Below are positions 19,097 through 26,683 of a stretch of DNA of 52,498 nt, one piece after another. The position numbers and the translations under genes were made by a program. Position 1 is the stretch's first letter. Each line of letters starts with the position of its first letter. The stretch is from Bacteroidales bacterium (lineage in GTDB: Bacteria > Bacteroidota > Bacteroidia > Bacteroidales > UBA10428). Where the stretch lies: NCBI GenBank assembly GCA_016926235.1, contig JAFGOZ010000477.1, positions 1-52,498 of the forward strand. The letters are read 5' to 3'. Under the pieces are notes generated by a model. It was given only the letters and a program-made list of their open reading frames with translations, was not told the origin of the DNA and did not search any database.

Positions 19097-20050
19097 ATGA
19101 ACAATCCTGTTTTACGCCTGCTGTTTGATTATAAAGGTTCTATTAACGAGAAGGAATATCGCAATGGATTGGTAATACTCTTTTTTATCTCATTGACATT
19201 CATTATCAGTAATATATATTCATTTCTTCAGGTTAAGATTATTTCATTGCATGGTATAGATTTTTATCAGAAAATAACCTATAGGAACATGATAATAGAT
19301 GGATTGTGGCCGCAAATCCTTCCATTAAAATTTGTACTATTCTATTCAAGTTTTATTCTTGCATTAAAGAGAGTGAGGTCTTTAGGATGGGGTACATGGT
19401 CTTTTCTCTTTTTCGGTTTTTCAATATATTTTCTGGTAACTATATTATCGAATTCAACAACAATTATAGGATTTGCATTTTATGATGAGAGCTATTTTAC
19501 CACAGGATATATACCTATTGTTTCATTTTTAACCCTTTTACTGGTATTTTTTATAAGCCTGCCGGGAACCTTTATTCCAGCTATAATAAAAACAGATAAT
19601 TCACAACCTGGGAATAGCATTTTTTTATCCTTTTCACCATCAAAAAAGATTGATCAGAAGGGCTACCTGCAGCATCTGGGAATAATTATTGCAATTAGCT
19701 TTGGATGTATGATGGCGCTCGTATTCTCTTTCACAGCCTTATATAAGCTTGGGAGACTTACAGATAAAATGAGTCTGGTGCATGGGTTAATAACAATTGT
19801 TTTGTTTTTGGTTTTCGCAGTTTTTTATACATTGTTAAATGTTCGCCGGTTGAAGGATACGAAATATCCCGGATATTTTTTTATTATAATAATATTGGTT
19901 TACATCATTGTTCAGGTCTTTTCAATTTATCTCCTTTATAGAGTAAATAACTATAAACAATACATGATTGTAAGTATTGTGCAAAAAGCGTTTCATCTCA
20001 TCTTTCTTGCCAGTCAGTATCTTATCATTCTTCTGCCTTCTCAGGAATAA
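19097..20050 (+). CDS. DUF805-like membrane protein with duplicated half
   Basis: A 317-residue integral membrane protein with about eight hydrophobic segments. The N-terminus LLFDYKGSINEKEYRNG matches the opening of DUF805 proteins. The family's short basic motif before a helix (usually RRLHD-x-G-x-S/P-G-W/Y) appears twice, as LKRVRSLGWGTW (about residue 92) and NVRRLKDTKYPGYF (about 250), which suggests a duplicated fold. The central loop carries FSPSKKIDQKGYLQHLG, a possible echo of the opening motif. The function of DUF805 is unknown. The gene follows the PorE-like gene after 81 bases on the same strand. Confidence 0.72.
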   Translation: MNNPVLRLLFDYKGSINEKEYRNGLVILFFISLTFIISNIYSFLQVKIISLHGIDFYQKITYRNMIIDGLWPQILPLKFVLFYSSFILALKRVRSLGWGTWSFLFFGFSIYFLVTILSNSTTIIGFAFYDESYFTTGYIPIVSFLTLLLVFFISLPGTFIPAIIKTDNSQPGNSIFLSFSPSKKIDQKGYLQHLGIIIAISFGCMMALVFSFTALYKLGRLTDKMSLVHGLITIVLFLVFAVFYTLLNVRRLKDTKYPGYFFIIIILVYIIVQVFSIYLLYRVNNYKQYMIVSIVQKAFHLIFLASQYLIILLPSQE

Positions 20051-20112
20051 TAATTGCTATTATTGGGGTTTTGAATCTTTATTATTATTTTTATTGGATC
20101 AAATCGAAACAA

Positions 20113-21810
20113 ATGAATATTTTCAATGGAAACCTTAGTTTATGCTTATTTTTCATAAGTATGCTTTTAATCAATTCATGTGATTCTAAGAAAGAAACTC
20201 AGATAAATATTACCGACACCCCTTTCAATATGCCTGAGATAGAGCTTCCTGTAATACCAGGCGAAGTATATAATATTAAAGATTATGGAGCTGTTGGAGA
20301 TGGTCTGACCAATGACCAGCTGGCTATTCAGTTAGCAATTGATACCTGCGCTGCTCAGGGCGGGGGTAAAGTCGTTATTCCTGCAGGATTATGGTTAACA
20401 GGTCCCATACGATTAAAAAGTAATGTGGAACTACACCTGGAGACAGGAAGTATACTTCAATTTACCGATAATTTTGATGATTATCCCCTGATGTCATACA
20501 AGTATGAAAAACGAAAGGCTGTAACGTGTCAGCCTCCTTTATATGGAGTTGATCTTGAAAATATTGCAATTACCGGAAAAGGAGTTATTGATGGTGCGGG
20601 AAGTGTATGGAGACCTGTTAAAAAATATAAATTAACTGAAAATCAATGGAGAAATTTACTTCATTCAGGAGGTGTGACCAATGAAGAAGGAGATGTTTGG
20701 TATCCTTCAGCAAATGCCTTATATGGCAGCATTAAAATTCGAAACACGGATAATCAGAGGGTAAATTCAGATACATTGGTTAACCTTGCATCTTTCGAAG
20801 ATATGAAAGACTTTCTTCGACCGGTATTGATTAAGCTTGAGAATTGCACACGTGTTCTTCTTGATGGGCCAACATTTCAGAATTCTCCTTCGTGGAATAT
20901 TCATCCATTGATGTGTAAGCATATTACGATCAGGGATATAATGGTTAGAAATCCATGGTATTCGCAAAATGGAGATGGTTTGGACCTTGAGTCTTGCAGT
21001 ATTGGTCTTGTTGAAAACTGTACTTTTGACGTAGGCGATGATGCAATATGCCTTAAATCCGGCAAGGATAAGGAAGGAAGGGACAGAAATATACCTACAG
21101 AGAAAATAATTATCCGGGATAATATTGTATATCATGGACACGGAGGCTTTGTAATCGGCAGTGAAATGTCTGGAGGAATCAGGGATATATTTGTAACAAA
21201 TTGCAGTTTTATAGGTACAGATATCGGACTGCGTTTTAAGAGTGCCCGTGGGAGGGGCGGTGTAGTTGAAAATATTTATGTAAACAATATTTGTATGACA
21301 AGTATTCCGGCTGCTGCTATTCATTTTACTACTTACTATGAAGGAAGGGCGCCCTTAGAAGAAGATGAAGATGATACAGAACAAAAAGGTGTAAGGGGAT
21401 TTTCAGAAGAAACCCCCGTATTTACAAATTTCACTATTTCAAATATTATATGTAACGGGGCTAATAGCGCTATCTCTATTAGTGGTCTGGATGAAATGTA
21501 TATCAAGAATATCCTTTTTAAGGATATAATAATAAAATCAAAATACGGGTTTTACCTGTTTAATGCTGATAGCATTGTTTTTAATAATACTAAGCTCGTT
21601 GTTGAAAACCGGCCTGCCACGGTTATTCGAAATGGAAAAAATATTGAATTTTACCATTTTGATATTAACAATGAAGCTCAGGATTCGTTGTTCTATGTTT
21701 CTGGTGAAAAGTCAGGGAATATTCTGGTTGATAAATCATACGATTTAGAAAGCCAGGTCATTTTAGGAGATAAGATTAAAAATTTGAAGATTGTTTCACA
21801 TAAGAAATAA
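20113..21810 (+). CDS. GH28 polygalacturonase-like lipoprotein
   Basis: A 565-residue enzyme of family GH28 (right-handed beta-helix), which hydrolyses galacturonan or rhamnogalacturonan. The start at 20113 puts a lipoprotein signal peptide with lipobox INSC at the N-terminus; an upstream ATG at 20071 would add 14 residues. The usual opening YNIKDYGAVGDGLTNDQLAI is present. The four GH28 signatures are intact: NGDGLD (Asp288, Asp291), GDDAICLKSG (Asp309, Asp310), HGHGG (His343) and RFK (Arg374, Lys376). With a lipid anchor and no T9SS domain it should act in the periplasm or on the outer membrane, downstream of the secreted PL11 lyases. The large loop around residues 165-240 is typical of Bacteroidota exo-acting members. 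Exo versus endo action and the exact linkage are not resolved. Confidence 0.93.
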   Translation: MNIFNGNLSLCLFFISMLLINSCDSKKETQINITDTPFNMPEIELPVIPGEVYNIKDYGAVGDGLTNDQLAIQLAIDTCAAQGGGKVVIPAGLWLTGPIRLKSNVELHLETGSILQFTDNFDDYPLMSYKYEKRKAVTCQPPLYGVDLENIAITGKGVIDGAGSVWRPVKKYKLTENQWRNLLHSGGVTNEEGDVWYPSANALYGSIKIRNTDNQRVNSDTLVNLASFEDMKDFLRPVLIKLENCTRVLLDGPTFQNSPSWNIHPLMCKHITIRDIMVRNPWYSQNGDGLDLESCSIGLVENCTFDVGDDAICLKSGKDKEGRDRNIPTEKIIIRDNIVYHGHGGFVIGSEMSGGIRDIFVTNCSFIGTDIGLRFKSARGRGGVVENIYVNNICMTSIPAAAIHFTTYYEGRAPLEEDEDDTEQKGVRGFSEETPVFTNFTISNIICNGANSAISISGLDEMYIKNILFKDIIIKSKYGFYLFNADSIVFNNTKLVVENRPATVIRNGKNIEFYHFDINNEAQDSLFYVSGEKSGNILVDKSYDLESQVILGDKIKNLKIVSHKK

Positions 21811-21847
21811 AAGCTTTTTTTTCTGTTATTGGGTAGTATATGAATGG

Positions 21848-21870
21848 TTCACGCAAAGTAGAGCACAAAG
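21848..21870. repeat. Degenerate interspersed repeat, inverted copy
   Basis: TTCACGCAAAG followed by TAGAGCACAAAG is a shortened reverse complement of the element at 31-73. It sits 38 bases past the GH28 stop. The remaining spacer to 22029 shows no other structure. Confidence 0.45.
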
Positions 21871-22029
21871 CAATTATTGATGTTTGTTTCAAGTAAAAAC
21901 TGTAAGATGAAATGCCTCAACAATAATCCAATTATATCCATTAATCCAGTTATCCATTCAAAAAACAGGCAGAATAAACATTTAAATATTTACTTACTAA
22001 TAAACCAATGTAACAATAATCTATTCTCC

Positions 22030-22389
22030 TTATTTCGGAGTGGCTGTCCAGTCATAATCGTTAAAAACACCTTTGGCCAGGTTATTTGAAACAAATTCTC
22101 CTTCCAGTTCTATTTGTGGAATACCGAGATACGCATTCCCATCAAAAGAATAGATAAACTTACTCTCTTTGATTTCAAGTTCATAAAATTCCTGCGCATA
22201 GTATCGTTCATTGCCCAAAGGGATCATTACGGTTAATACATTAATACTTTTTCTATTATCTGCAACGGTAAAAGATATTCCATTTCCTGTCCATTCTCCT
22301 GATACGGGATTACCGCTCTTACAGGCGATAAATAATAATGGAAAACAAAATGTGAAAATTACTAAATGCAGTTTTTTGCGGTTTTTCAT
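22030..22389 (-). CDS. Small lipoprotein of unknown function
   Basis: A 119-residue protein with a clear lipoprotein signal peptide: basic start KNRKK, hydrophobic core, and lipobox FIAC with Cys23. The mature part opens SGNPVSGEWTGNGISFTV and is likely all-beta, resembling small lipocalin-like lipoproteins. The repeated G-E-W/F pattern and a YDWTATPK tail fit a short beta-barrel fold, but no family is named with confidence. It is monocistronic on the minus strand between two plus-strand genes. Confidence 0.7.
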   Translation of the reverse strand: MKNRKKLHLVIFTFCFPLLFIACKSGNPVSGEWTGNGISFTVADNRKSINVLTVMIPLGNERYYAQEFYELEIKESKFIYSFDGNAYLGIPQIELEGEFVSNNLAKGVFNDYDWTATPK

Positions 22390-22615
22390 GGCAGATTGGA
22401 TTTTTTTTAAGTATGTTTGATATAGTATGCTATGCTGATTTGAAAAAATTGGTTTATAGTTATACTAAATACTTTTAGACAATATCCATCTTCCGCTTAT
22501 AGTCTTAATATTAAGCTGATAAAAGCAGCTAAATAAAGTATAAAATTAAGAAATTAAATGGAAATATAAAAATTACAGCATTTTAATCTAGCTTAAAGAA
22601 TAATTCACATTTCAG

Positions 22616-23605
22616 ATGAAAAACATCCAATCAACAGTAAATTGGGGTATTATTGGTGCCGGTAATGTTTGCGAGAAAAAAAGCGGTCCGGCTTTCAGTA
22701 AGGCACCAAATTCGGATCTTATTGCCATAATGCGGCGTGATAAAGATAAAGCAGAAGACTATGCCAGACGACATAATGTAAAAAAGTATTATACCAATGC
22801 TTCAAAGCTTATTAGTGATCCGGAAATAAATGCCATATACATAGCAACACCACCGGTTTTTCATGAACAATATGCCATTGAGGCCATGAAAGCAGGAAAG
22901 GCAGTATATATTGAGAAGCCTGCTACACTTGATGCTATCGGGTGCGAAAGGTTAATTGAAGAAGCCAGAAAACAAGATGTTCCGGTAAGTGTTGCACATT
23001 ATAGAAGAGCTTTACCGTTGTTTCAGAAAGTTAAATCCATTGTTCGTGAAGGAATTTTAGGTAAGATCACTATGATTAACCTTCAATTATTCCAACCTGT
23101 TACTACTCAGTTGATCACCAAAACGGATGATAACTGGCGTCTTATTCCTTCAATGTCGGGAGGTGGTTTATTTCATGATCTGGCCCCGCATCAGTTGGAT
23201 ATTTTGTTCTGGATATTTGGCGAAGCATCAGATATATCAGGATTTTCATTGAATCAAAGTAACCCGGGTAAAGCTCCGGATTTTGCTAAGCTCAATATGA
23301 TCTTTAATCCGGGTATCGTATTTACAGGAGTATGGTCATTTAGTGTGCACAATAGTACAGTTAGAGATAGTTGTGCTATTGCCGGCAAGAATGGAAGGGT
23401 AGTATTCCCCTTCTTTGGTAACCCTACACTTAATCTGCATACGGATGCAATGAATGAATACCTGCCCTTTGATCAGCCGGAGCATATTCAACAGCCTCAT
23501 ATTGAGAATGTGGTGAAGTATTTTAGGGGGGAAGGGGCTAATCCCTGTTCCCTGGAGGATGCGTTACAGAGTATGAGAATGATCGACGCCACTAGTAGAG
23601 AGTGA
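22616..23605 (+). CDS. Gfo/Idh/MocA family NAD(P)-dependent oxidoreductase
   Basis: A 329-residue cytosolic oxidoreductase. The Rossmann motif WGIIGAGNVCEKK has its GAG at residues 14-16. The family motif YIEKPATL follows, with the catalytic Lys101, and GGGLFHDLAPHQLDIL in the second domain holds the expected His. Length is normal for the family. Members oxidise or reduce sugars and sugar derivatives, or act on glycosides in an NAD-dependent way. Placement 0.8 kb after the GH28 gene suggests work on a pectin-derived sugar, but the substrate is unknown. The C-terminus (SLEDALQSMRMIDATSRE) is complete rather than truncated. Confidence 0.9.
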   Translation: MKNIQSTVNWGIIGAGNVCEKKSGPAFSKAPNSDLIAIMRRDKDKAEDYARRHNVKKYYTNASKLISDPEINAIYIATPPVFHEQYAIEAMKAGKAVYIEKPATLDAIGCERLIEEARKQDVPVSVAHYRRALPLFQKVKSIVREGILGKITMINLQLFQPVTTQLITKTDDNWRLIPSMSGGGLFHDLAPHQLDILFWIFGEASDISGFSLNQSNPGKAPDFAKLNMIFNPGIVFTGVWSFSVHNSTVRDSCAIAGKNGRVVFPFFGNPTLNLHTDAMNEYLPFDQPEHIQQPHIENVVKYFRGEGANPCSLEDALQSMRMIDATSRE

Positions 23606-23651
23606 AAATGGGAGTGAGAGTGGAGGAAGAAAATGAGAATATAAGAAGATC

Positions 23652-24281
23652 ATGAACGTAATCCAAATATACTCTTCCCTTAGCAAATTTGATAAAATTG
23701 CGTACAATGCTGAAAATCGAAGGGACGCAGAGAACTGGCCTGATTCTTTAAAGACGCGAAATGGATATGTTAAAGGAAATAAGTTATACCTGCCTGATAC
23801 ACTTAAGAATAATGAAGAATTTAGGGACGCGAAAACCATAATTATAACAGAAAGGATACCAGTGCATGGAATACCTGGTGTTTGTCCATATTTGGATAAT
23901 GACTACAAACCCATATTGGTTTATAAACAAGTCAATCAACCGAAATCATTTGAGATTTTTCGCATTCAGGAGAGTGAGCCGGGAATATTTCAAATATCCC
24001 TGGATTATACAACCCATGCCTCAAGAATTGGAATACCAAAAAGGGATAACCACAAAATAGGCGAGTTATGTATAAAAACGCCCCTGCGTTATAAAATTAA
24101 TGGGAAATCGGATTTTACTTTTACCGGCCGTAAACAGCGCACATATTATGAGTTTGATTACGTATTTGAATTTCGCGAGGCGGATCGTGTTACATTTGTA
24201 AATCCTTCGAAAGCTTTATTTGAGAAGGTTATTCCAAAGTATCGTTGCAAGTTAGTGGATGAGAGGAAGTTGTTGAGATAA
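23652..24281 (+). CDS. Hypothetical cytosolic protein
   Basis: A 209-residue protein with no signal peptide or membrane segment and no family that I recognise. It is basic and rich in beta-forming stretches: TIIITERIPVHGIPGVCPY near residue 60, then KQRTYYEFDYVFEFREADR near 165. Only two Cys-containing spots (GVCPY and YRCKLVD) plus one ELCIKT are present, too few for a metal-site claim. It starts 46 bases after the oxidoreductase stop on the same strand, so co-transcription is possible. It ends only 3 bases from the stop of the convergent phosphatase gene. The open frame is long and continuous and the codon use looks normal, which supports a real gene. Confidence 0.55.
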   Translation: MNVIQIYSSLSKFDKIAYNAENRRDAENWPDSLKTRNGYVKGNKLYLPDTLKNNEEFRDAKTIIITERIPVHGIPGVCPYLDNDYKPILVYKQVNQPKSFEIFRIQESEPGIFQISLDYTTHASRIGIPKRDNHKIGELCIKTPLRYKINGKSDFTFTGRKQRTYYEFDYVFEFREADRVTFVNPSKALFEKVIPKYRCKLVDERKLLR

Positions 24282-24284
24282 GCC

Positions 24285-26678
24285 CTACAATCTAACCCCA
24301 ATAACTAATACATCGTCTACCTGTTCCAGGAAACCACGCCATGTTTCAAAAACTTTGTCGAGTTCTTCTTTTTGTTTATTCATGGGTTTTTGATGATGAG
24401 AAAGGAGAAAATTTTTAAATTGTTTATTCATAAATTTTTTACCTTCAGGGCCTCCGAACTGATCTATAAAACCATCGGAAAATATATAAAAGACGTCCCC
24501 TTTTTTATAGTTGATTTCCTGCCTTGTGAAAGGTGTTTCCGCGTTAATATGGATACCTATTGGCATCCTGTCGGGCTTAATTTCTTCGAGTTCGCCATCG
24601 CTTATATAAACCATTGAGTTGTACGCTCCGGAATATTGCAGTATTTTATTTTTTGGATCTATCACACATAATGCGATATCCATACCATCACTTTGTTCAC
24701 CACTTTCGCCGGTTTGACGAAGAGCTTCAATTACATTTTTTCTTAATTGGTTCAATATTTTGTCAGATTCTACCAAAGCTGATTCATTTACAATTTCATT
24801 GAGGAAAGCAGTCCCCAGCATACTCATAAATGCACCGGGAACACCGTGACCCGTGCAATCGGCAGCAGTAACCACAATCTTGTCATTTTTGTGTGTTCCC
24901 CAGTAAAAATCTCCACTTACTATATCTCTGGGTTTAAACAGAATAAAATAGTCTTCCAGGTGCTCCAGGAAAAAATCTTCGGGAGGTAATACAGCTGATT
25001 GAATCTTTTGAGCATACCAGATGCTGTCGGTGATGGCAATATTTTTTTCTTCTATTACTTCTTTTTGGGTGCTTATCTCTTCATTCAGCTGTTCAAGATG
25101 ATAGTTCTTTTCTTCAATTGTCTTTTTCTGAGAAGCCAGCAAGTGCTTTTTTCTGATTGTTGATATTAATCCGAAAAGAATAATGATGGCTGTAAGGCCA
25201 ATAAGAACAAGTATGGCAACTACATAATGTTTCATTTTTTTTTCCTGTTCTTTTTCTTTTTTCAGTCGTGCTATTTCATTCAATCTCTGTTGCTCCTGTG
25301 CTTCATTAAGCTTAATGGTTGCTTCCTGTAAGTCATTTTTATAACGCAGGTTTTGGTTTTCGCGGTCCACACGTTCTTTTTCTACTTCCTGGCGTTGTTT
25401 TACAAGTTCAAGATTGGCGAGTTGGCGCGCTTGCTCAAGAGAATCAATTTTCTTCTGCGACATTTCCTTCTGACGTGCCTGCTCCGTTTCCATCTGCTTA
25501 ATACGCATTTCATAGAGGTTTTCACCGGCCATTTTTAAGCGATATTCCTTTTCAAGTTTCTCAAGGTCAAACTGGTTTCGAGATTTTTCATTTTCAGCAA
25601 GTCTTTCTTCCAGGGAAAGGGAATCTTTTATGGTAAGGTATTTTTCATAGTACTCCAGGGCACCATCAGGGTCGTTACCTGCTTTCAGAATTTTACTGTA
25701 GGTGTTGTAGCATTCCATCAGCATATTTGCATTGCCTGATTTTTTTGCGGATATTATAGATTCTCTACTGGAAATCTCTGCATTATACAAATCATTTAAG
25801 TAAAGGTAAATACCTGCGATCAGATTCCCTATTTTGGCTTGCAGGTAATCATCATTTTGAGTAGAATTTTTCTCTAAACCTTCTTTTAATGTATTTATGG
25901 CATTAGCTGGCTTACCAATATTAAACTCACATACAGCCTGATTAATGAGAATATTAATAAGTTCCTTTTTTGGCGCGCCAATAGCTTTTCCAATTTCAAA
26001 TGCATCACCGAAAGTAACAATGGCTTTTTGGTATTGTCTTTGTCTAAACTGGTCATAACCAATGCTATTAGTAATAAGAAATTCTGCTTTATGATTCATA
26101 TCTTTTGCAATTATTAATGCATCTTGTGCGAGTTTAACAGATTCTTCATAATTGCCCATCATCCGGTATACAGAAATAAGCTTTATGGATATCCGGATTA
26201 TTGCATTACCATTGTTTTTATTTTTTTGTATTTCAAAGGCAATTAAATAGTTATCGAGAGCTTTTTGTGTTTTGTTTAAGCTGCTGTATAGATCGCCCAG
26301 ATTTTCAGTATATTCAGTTATCCCAGTTTCATTGTCGGAATAAGTATAATCCAGGGCTTTTTCGTAATAATCAATGGCATTATCATATGCCTGCAGACTT
26401 TCATATAATGTAGCAAGTTTGTTGTATACAAATGGTAACTCTTCATCGATATCAGCATTTTCAAGCATATCTGAAGCTCGTAGTAAAAACTGAATGGCTT
26501 TTTCGGTCTCATTATTATGAATTGCTTCATCAGCAGTGGTTATAAGTTTTCTATATTCAATTGTGTCGAAAGGTGTGGTTTGTGAAAAAGTGTTAATTGA
26601 AAGCAATAACCAGAGAGTGATATACCATGATGTAGCCCCGAAATGGTAAAAGTTATTATTTGACCTATTAGCTCTCAT
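24285..26678 (-). CDS. TPR-coiled coil-SpoIIE (PP2C-type) serine phosphatase, membrane-anchored
   Basis: A 797-residue signalling protein. A hydrophobic N-terminal segment (about 15-32) is followed by about six TPR repeats (40-350), for example AYDNAIDYYEKALDY. A long charged coiled coil (about 350-485) leads to one transmembrane helix (about 487-510), then a second coiled coil (about 515-560). The SpoIIE/PP2C-like phosphatase domain (about 570-797) carries the metal-binding motifs GDFYWG, ADCTGHGVPGAFMSM and FYIFSDGFIDQFGG. The TPR part should be periplasmic and the phosphatase cytoplasmic. Such proteins usually dephosphorylate an anti-sigma-factor antagonist; no partner-switch genes are visible nearby. 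The gene starts 5 bases after the stop of a TonB-dependent receptor, so both are almost surely one transcript, which suggests the receptor feeds this signal route. Confidence 0.9.
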   Translation of the reverse strand: MRANRSNNNFYHFGATSWYITLWLLLSINTFSQTTPFDTIEYRKLITTADEAIHNNETEKAIQFLLRASDMLENADIDEELPFVYNKLATLYESLQAYDNAIDYYEKALDYTYSDNETGITEYTENLGDLYSSLNKTQKALDNYLIAFEIQKNKNNGNAIIRISIKLISVYRMMGNYEESVKLAQDALIIAKDMNHKAEFLITNSIGYDQFRQRQYQKAIVTFGDAFEIGKAIGAPKKELINILINQAVCEFNIGKPANAINTLKEGLEKNSTQNDDYLQAKIGNLIAGIYLYLNDLYNAEISSRESIISAKKSGNANMLMECYNTYSKILKAGNDPDGALEYYEKYLTIKDSLSLEERLAENEKSRNQFDLEKLEKEYRLKMAGENLYEMRIKQMETEQARQKEMSQKKIDSLEQARQLANLELVKQRQEVEKERVDRENQNLRYKNDLQEATIKLNEAQEQQRLNEIARLKKEKEQEKKMKHYVVAILVLIGLTAIIILFGLISTIRKKHLLASQKKTIEEKNYHLEQLNEEISTQKEVIEEKNIAITDSIWYAQKIQSAVLPPEDFFLEHLEDYFILFKPRDIVSGDFYWGTHKNDKIVVTAADCTGHGVPGAFMSMLGTAFLNEIVNESALVESDKILNQLRKNVIEALRQTGESGEQSDGMDIALCVIDPKNKILQYSGAYNSMVYISDGELEEIKPDRMPIGIHINAETPFTRQEINYKKGDVFYIFSDGFIDQFGGPEGKKFMNKQFKNFLLSHHQKPMNKQKEELDKVFETWRGFLEQVDDVLVIGVRL

Positions 26679-26683
26679 TTCAT

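Noticed and set aside
21877..22089. Open frame of 70 codons after the GH28 gene
   Set aside because: Low-complexity Asn/Ile content and overlap with the end of the minus-strand lipoprotein gene.
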